A DNA stretch of 64,000 nucleotides from Marinilabilia rubra (GTDB taxonomy: Bacteria > Bacteroidota > Bacteroidia > Bacteroidales > Marinilabiliaceae). Shown here one piece after another: positions 8,226 through 17,700 of this stretch (position 1 is the stretch's first letter; each line of letters begins with the position of its first letter). The stretch is taken from NCBI RefSeq assembly GCF_003121985.1, contig NZ_QEWP01000009.1, forward strand, positions 62,001 to 126,000. The letters run 5' to 3'. The translations under genes were made by a program, and so were the position numbers. The notes beneath the pieces are model-generated. The model made no database searches, had not been told where the DNA came from, and saw nothing but the letters and a program-made list of their open reading frames with translations.

Positions 8226-10532
8226 ATGAAATTTAAATCTACTCACAAAAAACGTGGTGAAAACATCTATCATCTAAGGTTACTGCAATTAAGGCTCAAT
8301 TTCTTATGGCTTTTTTTTATAGTAACTTTCCCCGGCACATTATATGCTGCAATTGATGATGAGGCAAACTTCTACACCCCGCCTACAAGCTTTAACGTTA
8401 CTAAAAATCTTGTAACAGATTACAATGTTGACAATTCTTTCAACACAGATGACAGCCAGATTTTACAGCAGGCTTTAGATGATATTACCTCATTAGGAGG
8501 AGGAAAACTTGTGATTCCGGCCGGGGATTACACACTATCGGAAATATCCATCCCCTCAAATGTACATATAGAAATTGACTCCGGGACCATTATAAGACCC
8601 TCTACAAGGCCTGACAATAAGAATTATGGGATATTCAGGATTGGAGAAAAAACTCCGGACACAGTAACAGCCACACAGAATGTCAGCATTGTCGGAATAA
8701 ATGGCAATTTCACTATTGATTTACGATATGCCAATAACAAAAATGTAAGATGTTTCTTTTATCGAAACTGTAGTAATTTCTATCTGGCAAATCTCACTGT
8801 ACTGGATACTAAATCGATATTTGCAGCTGTAGAGTATGGAGGAGTAAATATTGACGGAACAGTTTATGGCCCCAACAATGGAATATTAAAAAATATTGAA
8901 GTGTATGACGCTCATTATGGATACGGGGTTGTTCAAGTTCAATATGGGAGAAATATTTTATTTAAAAACCTATTTGGTTTAGGTGGTACAACTTTAAGAT
9001 TAGAGTCCCATTATAAAACCTATTACGGCACAGACTGCTTAAACTACATCGATGATATTGTAGGCAGAGGCATATCAAGTGAAAATGGTAATAGCTCAGT
9101 AATGCTATCTCCCCATTTTGTAAAAAACGGATATGTAGATATTAGTGATATTACATCCAAAGGCTCCGGATTTGCAGTAAGAGTAGAAAAAGGATATACT
9201 ACTTCTGATGAACAAGCGGCAGGTCTAACCCCCGGTTGGTTTATCTCAACCTCTACATTAAGCAATATAAAGGCGAAATTTTCATTAAGCGAAGCTCAGC
9301 TAAAAGAGAAGCATTTCGAATACATGCCATGCTATTTGCGCCCTTACATACTTGAAGATTCAAGTTCGATAATTTATTCCGGCCCATCAATAGCCGCCGT
9401 TGTAGATCGTAACAACTATGACCTCAGTGTGAATGAATCCGAGATAACTGTCAGTGGAGGATTCAGAAGTTCTGAGAAAATCGTCACGGAAATTGACAGT
9501 AAGAGTGATACAGAATGCACAGGTATTGATGCAGACAATGATCTTCTTGCTATTTATGCACCTTCAAACGCCCAGGCAGGCCAGACTGGTAAAATCACTA
9601 TTGATTACACTGCCAATCAGACTCTTGATCTTCATGCAGAGCTCATACAAAAAACGACAGGGGAAGTTATTGAAGAAAAACAAACTGCCATAAGCACAGT
9701 TGCAGGAGCAAAGGATATTGATATTACAATTCCAACCGATGCCAATGGAGAGTATTTATGGAGAGTTTGGACAGCCCTCCCGGGAAGCACCTATAGCAAC
9801 AGACTTGAAGAACTATCCCAAGATGTAACTATCCGGAGGGTCTTTTATATTGTCAATCGCTTTACAAGTAAAAAAATAAAACCTGTTGCAGATAGTCTGA
9901 AAGCACCAATTATCCATGCACCATCGACAGCAACGCATGATTCTGTAAGGTGGGAAAAAGTTGATGCAGGCGATGGATATTTTTATCTCAAAAATGTAGC
10001 TACAGGAATGTATTTCAGACCAAATGGAGTAGCTGATTACGCTCCTTTATATCAATGCCCAACCAGCTGGAATGGCGATTACACCAGATGGACTCAAATT
10101 GAAACGGATGGAGATTACTTCCATTTACAGAATAAATCCACCGGTAAATTTATTAGACCTGAGTTTTGGGCAGACGGGTGTAATATTCTTCAATATCCAA
10201 CCAGTAGCACAGGCAACTGGACTCAATGGAGTTTTGTTGATGTGATAACAGCAGCCAATTTAAAATCTGCTGCTGCAAAACAAGCAATCACTAATAATAC
10301 TTATATTCGGATATACCCAACCCCGACAACAGATTTTCTGAATATTATATTAGATATTGATGTTCAGCCTAATGCTATAATACAAATTCTAAATCTACAG
10401 GGCAAAACCGTAATGGAAGAAAGCCTGGCAGTGTCAAACAAATTGAATGTTCATGATTTGAAATGTGGTGCCTACATAATGCATATCATAAACGGGGAAA
10501 AAAAAACGGTACATAAGATAATAAAACAATAA
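8226..10532 (+). CDS. GH82 iota-carrageenase-like enzyme with C-terminal trefoil-like and T9SS domains
   Basis: Predicted secreted endo-hydrolase of a carrageenan-type sulfated galactan. Numbering is from the ATG at 8226, which gives a long charged n-region and a hydrophobic core ending in TLYA; the frame opens earlier at 8145. Mature residues about 45-430 match the GH82 beta-helix: ANFYTPPTSFNV, DDSQILQQAL, PSNVHIEIDSGTIIRP, GYGVVQVQYGRNILFKN, LRLES and SPHFVKNG. The residues I recall as important in A. fortis CgiA are kept for Gln222 (here Gln237), Arg (258), the acid Glu245 (260) and His281 (297), but the base Asp247 is His262. Residues about 580-690 hold two related beta-trefoil-like repeats (YFYLKNVATGMYFRPN, YFHLQNKSTGKFIRPE). 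The last 75 residues are a type A T9SS sorting domain (YPTPTTDFLNI to KIIKQ). It is transcribed away from tmRNA and converges with the SusCD operon. Confidence 0.85.
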   Translation: MKFKSTHKKRGENIYHLRLLQLRLNFLWLFFIVTFPGTLYAAIDDEANFYTPPTSFNVTKNLVTDYNVDNSFNTDDSQILQQALDDITSLGGGKLVIPAGDYTLSEISIPSNVHIEIDSGTIIRPSTRPDNKNYGIFRIGEKTPDTVTATQNVSIVGINGNFTIDLRYANNKNVRCFFYRNCSNFYLANLTVLDTKSIFAAVEYGGVNIDGTVYGPNNGILKNIEVYDAHYGYGVVQVQYGRNILFKNLFGLGGTTLRLESHYKTYYGTDCLNYIDDIVGRGISSENGNSSVMLSPHFVKNGYVDISDITSKGSGFAVRVEKGYTTSDEQAAGLTPGWFISTSTLSNIKAKFSLSEAQLKEKHFEYMPCYLRPYILEDSSSIIYSGPSIAAVVDRNNYDLSVNESEITVSGGFRSSEKIVTEIDSKSDTECTGIDADNDLLAIYAPSNAQAGQTGKITIDYTANQTLDLHAELIQKTTGEVIEEKQTAISTVAGAKDIDITIPTDANGEYLWRVWTALPGSTYSNRLEELSQDVTIRRVFYIVNRFTSKKIKPVADSLKAPIIHAPSTATHDSVRWEKVDAGDGYFYLKNVATGMYFRPNGVADYAPLYQCPTSWNGDYTRWTQIETDGDYFHLQNKSTGKFIRPEFWADGCNILQYPTSSTGNWTQWSFVDVITAANLKSAAAKQAITNNTYIRIYPTPTTDFLNIILDIDVQPNAIIQILNLQGKTVMEESLAVSNKLNVHDLKCGAYIMHIINGEKKTVHKIIKQ

Positions 10533-10590
10533 GGAGCGAGCAATGAAAATATACACAAGCCCAATTAGCGTGGGGATTGTGCTGTAACAG

Positions 10591-10629
10591 ATACCATCGA
10601 TGATTAATTTTGTCGGTGGTATTCCTTTA
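10591..10629 (+). terminator. Probable terminator of the GH82 gene
   Basis: ATACCATCGA (10591-10600) pairs with TCGGTGGTAT (10613-10622), ten pairs including one wobble, followed by TCCTTTAT. The T-tract is weak. Confidence 0.55.
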
Positions 10630-10715
10630 TATCACTAGTAGTAGAAAACAATGTGAAAGTTTCTTTTATCTCCAAAAGTCCTATAGAAGTTAAGAGCTGT
10701 TTCGAATTATTGCTT

Positions 10716-10919
10716 TCAAAAATAATCTGATTCCCTTCTCCGGACACACTTGAAATGTTGATCCAAAATTGAGAGTATCTTTTTTTCAGGCTGAAGCTTT
10801 AACCAGTTTACTTTCGACTTAAAAGACAATGATTCAATTTCCATTAAAGGACATGCATCCATCCTTTTCAAATGAGGGCAACGATAGGCAATACCGCATA
10901 CTATAAACATTTCTTCCAT
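10716..10919 (-). CDS. Small cysteine-containing protein, function unknown
   Basis: A 67-residue frame between the GH82 gene and the SusCD operon. It has four Cys: one in FIVCGIAY (residue 8) and the pair in YRCPHLKRMDACPLM (14 and 23), then one in HFKCVRRR (about 58). The spacing and the basic/acidic helical remainder look like a real small protein, perhaps metal-binding, and I have an impression of similar short CPHLKR-type proteins in other Bacteroidota, which I cannot verify here. It is predicted cytoplasmic (no signal). It is not clearly part of the PUL. Confidence 0.5.
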   Translation of the reverse strand: MEEMFIVCGIAYRCPHLKRMDACPLMEIESLSFKSKVNWLKLQPEKKILSILDQHFKCVRRRESDYF

Positions 10920-10970
10920 ATAACCTTTGTTATAAACCTTGGATAACCTTCTTTCTGAAAAGATTCATTA

Positions 10971-11007
10971 AAAAAGCCGTTAATTATTAAAACTAACGGC
11001 CTTTTTA
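10971..11007 (-). terminator. Terminator of the SusC-SusD-SGBP operon
   Basis: AAAAAGCCGTTA and TAACGGCCTTTTT form a strong stem around an AT loop, with T-runs on both sides, so it can stop transcription from both directions. It lies 27 bases beyond the stop codon of the last operon gene. Confidence 0.85.
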
Positions 11008-11033
11008 ATTTAAGCACTAAAGAAATGACCTAG

Positions 11034-12674
11034 TTAAGGCCTTTCTTCCAGTTCAACAAATGAAATGTCATCCACATAAAGCAATTGTGGGCCTGAAACA
11101 TCCGAGTTATCAGCTTTGTGAACCTGCAATTTCATTTCAGTATACTCTTTATCGAAAGTAAAATCTTTACTCAGGGTAACCCACTCTCCTTTATTTGCAT
11201 TACTAATATCCCATTGAATCAAATTCCAGGGAATTATTGGCGTTCGAATACCTTGAATGGTTGTTCCCGGATCTATCCAGACTTTTAGGGACATTCTGTA
11301 CTTTCCGGGAGGTACTGACATACCAAGTTCGGCAGCTGTTCCATGGAGGGTTGAGACATTTGGTGCGGACGAATAATCGTCTATCTGATACTGCATGGAA
11401 GCAGAACCGACAGACTGGTCTTCCGACCTGGACCATTGAGGATGTTGTCCCCACCAACCCAAGGCTCCTCCATTCTTATCAGCTGGTGTTTCAAAACCAA
11501 AGACATCCTGATTGCTTAGAATACTTGCACCTAAATACATTTGTACCGTTTCAGGACCAAAATCTTCTAATGGACGTTCATCCAAAGACATGATTGCACC
11601 ACCTGAATAAGAAACAGTAACCAGATCTGTGTTATAGATAGATTCAGCAAGAGTAAGTTCGATAATAGTGGCGTCATTGGGATTTACTTCAACAGATTCA
11701 ACCTCAATAGTCCCTTCAAATCCTGCCACATCATTCGATACATTAACGATGAAATTATCTTCTTCATTAAAGAAGGGGGCTGTTTCTCCGGTAACATTAA
11801 AAGATATCTTTTCAGATTCATGCTCCATCAAATTCCCATCAAAAACGAATGGCTGAGACGATTTAACCACATTTATTTTCAGAGGTATATATTTAAAAGC
11901 GGATCCCGGAGGCAACTCATTCCCCTGTCTTCTGGAAGATATAGATCCAAAATAGCTACCCATCTTGTAATAGGACACTGTTACAATAGAGTCTCCACCC
12001 GAAGAAGGCTTTCCTCCCATCAGGTTCCATGTCCTTGCATTAGGACGGCCATTGCTTGTCAGATCAACATAAGTTAAGGACTCCCCTGCTTCAATTGTTA
12101 TTTCAGGCCAGGAAGCTGAATCTTCTATTTGAACGCCATCCTCTCCCGATACATTAATTATTTCTTCATCACCATTCAAGACTTTAAAAGCAGGACGGAT
12201 ACTATCAAAAACATCAATTTCAAAAGTCTTGTCGATGATCCATAAATCATCGACCTTCTCTGCGTATAATGTATCTTCACCGGTAAAAGCAACCGAGTCC
12301 TCAAAAGTAGTATATAAACGTACTCTGTTTATTCCAGGATTGGAGAATAGAACATGAACGGTGGTTTCCTCAGAAATCAATCCGGCATCTTCATCTATAA
12401 AACTATCCAGCACTGAATCGTTTCTGGTAAATCCTTCCTTCAAAAAGAAATTACCTTCCTCAATTTCCCATTGATGAGTTAACTTTCCAGGAGAGGGGTT
12501 TCTGAAGGAAACAAAACCTCCGGCCGATACCTGATAAGGGGTTCCGGGACGGATGCTCGTGTACCAGGTAACATCCGAAAAAGACTCCGGAGCTACATAC
12601 TCGTCTTTCTCACAACTTACCCCAAGAAGTAAAGAGAAAAATCCGGCTATTATTATTGAAATATTTTTCATCAT
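11034..12674 (-). CDS. Surface glycan-binding lipoprotein (SusE/SGBP-like)
   Basis: Outer-membrane lipoprotein expected to capture the polysaccharide for the SusCD transporter. The signal peptide ends in a lipobox, LLLGVSC, with Cys21. Residues about 30-140 resemble a PKD-like Ig fold (FRNPSPGKLTHQWEIEEGNF). Residues about 280-385 form another beta-sandwich that resembles a SwmB/Ig-type repeat. The C-terminal module (about 395-546: FGFETPADKNGGALGWWGQ, WDISNANKGEWVTL, LLYVDDISFVE) resembles a CBM4/9-like jelly roll and is related to the two repeats in the T9SS protein at 31434-32804. It is the third gene of the SusC-SusD operon, 10 bases after susD, the usual place for an SGBP. Family assignment is by position and architecture; sequence in these proteins diverges widely. 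Confidence 0.8.
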   Translation of the reverse strand: MMKNISIIIAGFFSLLLGVSCEKDEYVAPESFSDVTWYTSIRPGTPYQVSAGGFVSFRNPSPGKLTHQWEIEEGNFFLKEGFTRNDSVLDSFIDEDAGLISEETTVHVLFSNPGINRVRLYTTFEDSVAFTGEDTLYAEKVDDLWIIDKTFEIDVFDSIRPAFKVLNGDEEIINVSGEDGVQIEDSASWPEITIEAGESLTYVDLTSNGRPNARTWNLMGGKPSSGGDSIVTVSYYKMGSYFGSISSRRQGNELPPGSAFKYIPLKINVVKSSQPFVFDGNLMEHESEKISFNVTGETAPFFNEEDNFIVNVSNDVAGFEGTIEVESVEVNPNDATIIELTLAESIYNTDLVTVSYSGGAIMSLDERPLEDFGPETVQMYLGASILSNQDVFGFETPADKNGGALGWWGQHPQWSRSEDQSVGSASMQYQIDDYSSAPNVSTLHGTAAELGMSVPPGKYRMSLKVWIDPGTTIQGIRTPIIPWNLIQWDISNANKGEWVTLSKDFTFDKEYTEMKLQVHKADNSDVSGPQLLYVDDISFVELEERP

Positions 12675-12684
12675 TAGTCTCCTT

Positions 12685-14445
12685 TTAATTATTTGAAAGG
12701 TTGGGATTGGTCAGGATTTCGCCCAACGGAATTGGATAATATGCATGCACCTCTGCTTTGTAATTGTCAGCAGCCTGTTCATAATCTTTTATTACAATAG
12801 AGTTTGAATCCGAAGGCTTTTCTCCTTTAACCAAATGACTTAAAGGTTTGATTTTTGTAATGCCCTCCTGATCAACATACGAATAATCCTCAACATAATA
12901 ATTCTCCTCTGAGAGGTTATTGAACCGTTCTTCAATAATACCCCAACGGCGCATATCGATCCACCTAATGGAGTGACCTTCAATAGACATCTCAAGCGGT
13001 TTCTCAACGTAAATCAAATGATCCATTAATGTTTCAGAATCGTAATTGATCCCATTATAGTCATGTGCAGAGTTTTTGGCAGGACCAACAAGTTGAAGTC
13101 CCCAGCGTTTGCGCACAGCATTAATAGCATCCAAAGCTCCATCAATGTCACCGGTTTTTATCAAACATTCTGCATACATTAGATAAACATCAGCCAACCG
13201 GTTAACTGTCACATTCTTACCGGAGCGCCATGATCCATAGGGAAGATCCAGTTCTGTCGCTACAATATCATGGTTGGTATATTTCTTATAATATCCAAAC
13301 TCAAACTGGGTAAATGGTGCTTGTTGTTGGGTGGTACCATCCAAATAATACATCGACTGATCGTCTTCAACCAATGCTATCATTGAAGAAGCCCTGAGTG
13401 AAACATTTCTAAGCTTCGAACCACCCTCACCGTCACTCACCCAGTTTCTGGGATCTTTGGTATCCAAAGGCTCATTTTGATATTGATAGGTAATCCAGGC
13501 CACGGGAAGAATTCCCCTTCCTGCACCAAACTGCCCCGGACCTGTACGTCCCAGTCGATTGGACATACTTTCCTCATCCCATTGACCAAGCTCCGGCTTA
13601 TGCTCAAGATTATAGGCAATTTCAAAAATCGACTCATCATTAAATTCGCCGGCATTTGTGAATAACAGATCAAGATCCTTTACCAACCTATACCCATATT
13701 CCGGATTGTTTATGACATCTTCAAAATAAACCATTGCCTGGTCATATTCTTCTTCGTAAAGATGGCTGGTTCCAAGAATAGTAGCTGCTGTTCCGGCAGT
13801 AACACGACCCAGGTCTTTCTTTTCTCCCCATTTTGCAGGTAAATGCATATAGGCATACTCAAGATCCTCCCTGAAAAATTCAATCACCTCTTCTGAAGAA
13901 GAAACCGGTAAATTAAAATCCTCTGCAGATTTAGGTACGAAATCACGAATTATAATACGACCCTCATTGAATGAAGAGTGCAAATAAAAATGCAATAACC
14001 CTCTGAAAAACCGGGCTTCTGCCATATGCGTTTCCCATCTATCTTTATCTTCAACAGATCCTTCCATTTTTTCAAGCCCTTCAATAACCTGGTTTGCCCG
14101 AAATATCCCTTCATAACAGGCCTCCCATTTTCGCTCGATATATTGATTACTGTTTCCATAAATTTGGTTATACCATACAACCATATCACCGCTGGGACTT
14201 GGGCGGTTCCAACCAGGATAACCCATATCAGATCGCATTGCATCTGGCTGAATATTCAAAATATAATGATTGAGCATTGTTGTATAAAGTGTAACAACTC
14301 CTGCATAAGACTGATCAAGTGATGTCCAATAACTATCAGTGGCCACTTCAGTAGGGTTGGTTTCTTCAAGAAATTCCTCATTGCAAGAACTCATTGAGAT
14401 AATCAAAGTGAGTAATCCTGCAAAAACTATTATTCTATTTTTCAT
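12685..14445 (-). CDS. susD: SusD/RagB-family outer-membrane glycan-binding lipoprotein
   Basis: Forms the lid on the SusC transporter and binds oligosaccharide at the cell surface. The start at 14445 (MKNRIIVFAGLLTLIIS) gives a clean lipoprotein signal with Cys21 in SMSSC; the frame extends 14 codons further upstream into the SusC-SusD gap without need. Typical SusD segments are visible: AEARFFRGLLHFYL (TPR part), VNRLADVYLMYAECLIKTGD, ALDAINAVRKRWGL, and IRWIDMRRWG near the C-terminus. Length of 586 residues is normal. The start is 19 bases from the SusC stop, so translation is probably coupled. The glycan is inferred from the PUL. Confidence 0.95.
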   Translation of the reverse strand: MKNRIIVFAGLLTLIISMSSCNEEFLEETNPTEVATDSYWTSLDQSYAGVVTLYTTMLNHYILNIQPDAMRSDMGYPGWNRPSPSGDMVVWYNQIYGNSNQYIERKWEACYEGIFRANQVIEGLEKMEGSVEDKDRWETHMAEARFFRGLLHFYLHSSFNEGRIIIRDFVPKSAEDFNLPVSSSEEVIEFFREDLEYAYMHLPAKWGEKKDLGRVTAGTAATILGTSHLYEEEYDQAMVYFEDVINNPEYGYRLVKDLDLLFTNAGEFNDESIFEIAYNLEHKPELGQWDEESMSNRLGRTGPGQFGAGRGILPVAWITYQYQNEPLDTKDPRNWVSDGEGGSKLRNVSLRASSMIALVEDDQSMYYLDGTTQQQAPFTQFEFGYYKKYTNHDIVATELDLPYGSWRSGKNVTVNRLADVYLMYAECLIKTGDIDGALDAINAVRKRWGLQLVGPAKNSAHDYNGINYDSETLMDHLIYVEKPLEMSIEGHSIRWIDMRRWGIIEERFNNLSEENYYVEDYSYVDQEGITKIKPLSHLVKGEKPSDSNSIVIKDYEQAADNYKAEVHAYYPIPLGEILTNPNLSNN

Positions 14446-14464
14446 ATCGTTCTGTTTTTTCAGT

Positions 14465-17400
14465 TTAAAAGTCCAGTTTAAGACCAACCAAATAAAAAGC
14501 TGTCACCGGGTAATTTCCCTTATCCAGACCTCTTGAGGTCACTCCATCTCCTCCAATCTCAGGGTCAAAACCTTCATAACCCGTAAATGTGAGTGCATTC
14601 TGTGCTGACACATAAACTCTCATTTTACCGATTCCCAATCTGCTATTAACACTTTTTGGTAATGTATATCCAAGAGTAATATCCTTCAACCGAACAAAGG
14701 TTCCATCTTCTAACCAAAGGTCGGTAAAGCCGGCATAGTTTACATGGGCTTTACTATCTCCTCTGTAAGCAGGTATAGTGGACGTTGGATTCGCCTCTGA
14801 CCAGGCATAAAGCAGATCCTTATGACGACGGAAGCTGTAAGCTGCAGCCTTGCTGCCATTCATTATTTCATGTCCAAAAGAACCATACCACATCATATTC
14901 AGATCAAATCCTTTATACTTAAAGTTCATATTCAAACCGGTTTCAAAATCAGGCAAACCGCTTCCTGCATAAACCCTGTCAGCATCAGTGATATCACCAC
15001 TTCCATTGGCATCCTTGTAAATAAGATCCCCCATTTGAGCATCAGGTTTAATGGTCTGATATTCGGCGAGTTTTTCTTCAGTATCAACCACGCCGTCAGT
15101 TTCATTTATGAAGAAAGCACCTGCTTCATAACCTTCAGCCAGTACTGTAATTTTTGAATTAGGATCTCCACCAATTAAGCCACCGTCACTTGTGAAGATA
15201 AAGTCACTGTCCCCACTCATATGTGTAATCTCATTTTCATTTTTAGAGAAAGTACCGGCAATTGAGATATCCATTTGTCCTATCTTATCCCGGTATTGCA
15301 GGGATAGTTCAGTACCTATATTGGTCATATTACCAACATTTAAAGTAAGACGTGAATTCCCCCCGGATCCTACGCCCGCAGACCTGGGTAACTGGACAGG
15401 AAACAACATGTCCTCTTTCTGTGTATTGTAGTAGTCGGCTGTGAACGTCACCTTGTTCCTGAAAAGCGTTAAATCAATCCCCACATTGGCCTGTACAGAT
15501 GTCTCCCATTTTACTAATGCATTGGCATAAGAGGTTTGAGCAGCACCATTTACAAGGACATCACTTCCGGAGCGACCAAATGCATAAGCAATCCCCTGTG
15601 TTATGGATGATGAGTAACTGTAAGGAGAAAAATTCTGGTTACCCGTCGTTCCATAGCTACCTCTTAATTTCAAACTATTGGCAATTTCTGAAAGACCTGC
15701 CCAAAACGGCTCCTCAGAAACATTCCAGGCTGCAGAAACAGAAGGAAAGACTCCCCACCTGTTCTCCTCTGAAAACCGGGATGACCCATCCTGTCTGATA
15801 CTGGCACTTAACATGTAACGACTGTTAAAATCATATTGAATTCGTCCCAGGATACCAATTAAGCTATTTGTATAATCATTTCCGGAATAAATAAAAGGAT
15901 CTACGGTGGCACCGTTTATTACTTTAATGTTGTTATCGGTTACACCATAGCGGCCTCCGTAAAATGCCTTATGCGTATAGCTCTCTACCGTATAAGCAGC
16001 TAATGCTTTGATATTATGATTTCGGATTCTTTTTGAATAGCTTATCCGTGAGTCCCAGCTCCAGGATTGCCACCTGTCACTGTATTCTGAAATAGAACTT
16101 TCATTAGGATTATTCAGCAACTGACCCTGCGAATCATAATTCTCAAAAACAGGTCTGAATACCGTACGATTCAAATTTGTAACGTTGGACCCTACTCTTG
16201 TTGACAACTTAAGTCCTTTAATGGCCTCATAAGTAACATTAATGTTTCCATTTAATTTGTCACGTTTGCCATCGTCTTCATTTTTCAGACTCCTCATCAC
16301 CCAGTTAAGGGCAGTAGCTTCGGGTGAGAAACCGGAACCGGGAGACTCAACCTGAACGTCATTGTCAGGATCAAATTGTGGCTGGTAGGGAAAATACCTG
16401 ACTGATTGGGCAATCAACGCAGACGGTTCATTACTTATATCTTCCAACGATATCCCAAGACCAGCATTAATGGACCATTTATCCTTCTTATAAGAAGTAT
16501 TAGCCCTTGCATTAAATCTTTCAAACCCGGAATTTCTAATTACTCCATCTTCTTTGTAATACCCCCCCACGACGTTGTAGGTAATATCCTCAGATCCACC
16601 CGAAACATTGACACTGTACTCCTGGGTAGGAGCATTATTAATGTATACAAGGTCACCCAGGTTTGTTTCATTCTGAAAGTAATAAGGATTTTGAACCAAT
16701 GATAGTATTATCTCCTCATCATGGTTATTATTCACGTTTCTATTGAAAACAATGTCCACGTAAGTTTGCTCTTCCGCCGTCAACAAAGGAGTTCCTGAGG
16801 TTATCCTTCTGATTCCGTAGGATCCTGATGCATTAACCCTTAACTCTCCCTTCTCTCCTCTTTTAGTAGTAATCAATATTACACCCGCAGAACCTCTTGT
16901 TCCATATATCGCGCTGGATGCCGCATCCTTTAATACATCAATTGACTCAATTTCATTAATGCTTAGCCGGGGATCTCCTTCCTGAGGAATTCCATCTACA
17001 ACAAACAATGGTGTATTAGAACCTGATATTGATGAAATACCACGAATCTGGATATTCGAAGATGCTCCCGGAGCTCCTGAACTTGCTGTTACATTAACCC
17101 CGGCGACCTGTCCCTGCAGAGCTGTTCCCAAATCAGAACTCACAGTTTTTTCCAACTCCTCCGATCTTACTCTGGCTACGGCACCCGTAATTTCTTTTTT
17201 CCTGACAGATCCGTACCCAATAGCAATAACTTCATCAAGGGCAACAAAATCGGATTGCATCTCAACATCAATCACGGAACCATTAACGGTTTTATTTACC
17301 GTTTTCATTCCAATAAAGCTAAAACGTAAAACATCTCCTATTGAGGCATCAATAGAATATCTACCTTCTGAATCGGTAATTGTTCCGGTTGAAGTTTCTT

Positions 17401-17566
17401 CTATTAACACTGAAACCCCAGGAACAGGACCATTGTCGTCAATAACGGTTCCGGAAACAGTTATTTCTTGCGCCTGAATACTTATACTTCCTATCAACGC
17501 GAGAATCGATAGAAGTAACCATCTTCCGGGCCGATTGTCTAAAATCAAAAATTTCTTTCTTTTCAT
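14465..17566 (-). CDS. susC: SusC/RagA-family TonB-linked outer-membrane transporter
   Basis: Imports oligosaccharides across the outer membrane with SusD, powered by TonB. After a signal peptide (residues 1-32, ending SIQAQ) comes a carboxypeptidase-D-like domain (about 35-110, VSGTVIDDNGPVPGVSVLIE). The SusC signature LDEVIAIGYGSVRKKEITG and the plug (about 115-240, LQGQVAGVNVTASSGAPG, IESIDVLKDAASSAIYGTRG) follow. The 22-strand barrel fills the rest and ends in YLVGLKLDF with the aromatic C-terminus needed for barrel assembly. 1033 residues is a normal length. First gene of the SusC-SusD-SGBP operon; control is likely by the hybrid regulator at 34442-38575. Confidence 0.96.
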   Translation of the reverse strand: MKRKKFLILDNRPGRWLLLSILALIGSISIQAQEITVSGTVIDDNGPVPGVSVLIEETSTGTITDSEGRYSIDASIGDVLRFSFIGMKTVNKTVNGSVIDVEMQSDFVALDEVIAIGYGSVRKKEITGAVARVRSEELEKTVSSDLGTALQGQVAGVNVTASSGAPGASSNIQIRGISSISGSNTPLFVVDGIPQEGDPRLSINEIESIDVLKDAASSAIYGTRGSAGVILITTKRGEKGELRVNASGSYGIRRITSGTPLLTAEEQTYVDIVFNRNVNNNHDEEIILSLVQNPYYFQNETNLGDLVYINNAPTQEYSVNVSGGSEDITYNVVGGYYKEDGVIRNSGFERFNARANTSYKKDKWSINAGLGISLEDISNEPSALIAQSVRYFPYQPQFDPDNDVQVESPGSGFSPEATALNWVMRSLKNEDDGKRDKLNGNINVTYEAIKGLKLSTRVGSNVTNLNRTVFRPVFENYDSQGQLLNNPNESSISEYSDRWQSWSWDSRISYSKRIRNHNIKALAAYTVESYTHKAFYGGRYGVTDNNIKVINGATVDPFIYSGNDYTNSLIGILGRIQYDFNSRYMLSASIRQDGSSRFSEENRWGVFPSVSAAWNVSEEPFWAGLSEIANSLKLRGSYGTTGNQNFSPYSYSSSITQGIAYAFGRSGSDVLVNGAAQTSYANALVKWETSVQANVGIDLTLFRNKVTFTADYYNTQKEDMLFPVQLPRSAGVGSGGNSRLTLNVGNMTNIGTELSLQYRDKIGQMDISIAGTFSKNENEITHMSGDSDFIFTSDGGLIGGDPNSKITVLAEGYEAGAFFINETDGVVDTEEKLAEYQTIKPDAQMGDLIYKDANGSGDITDADRVYAGSGLPDFETGLNMNFKYKGFDLNMMWYGSFGHEIMNGSKAAAYSFRRHKDLLYAWSEANPTSTIPAYRGDSKAHVNYAGFTDLWLEDGTFVRLKDITLGYTLPKSVNSRLGIGKMRVYVSAQNALTFTGYEGFDPEIGGDGVTSRGLDKGNYPVTAFYLVGLKLDF

Positions 17567-17700
17567 AGTCTGAATATAAATACATTAACAAATGTCATTG
17601 CACATAAAATGCTGATTAAAACTTGTTTGTTTTTAAATACCGGTTTTCCCAGTTAAATAAAACCAGAAAAATTAATAGTTTTCGTCATAGGTCTTTATCT

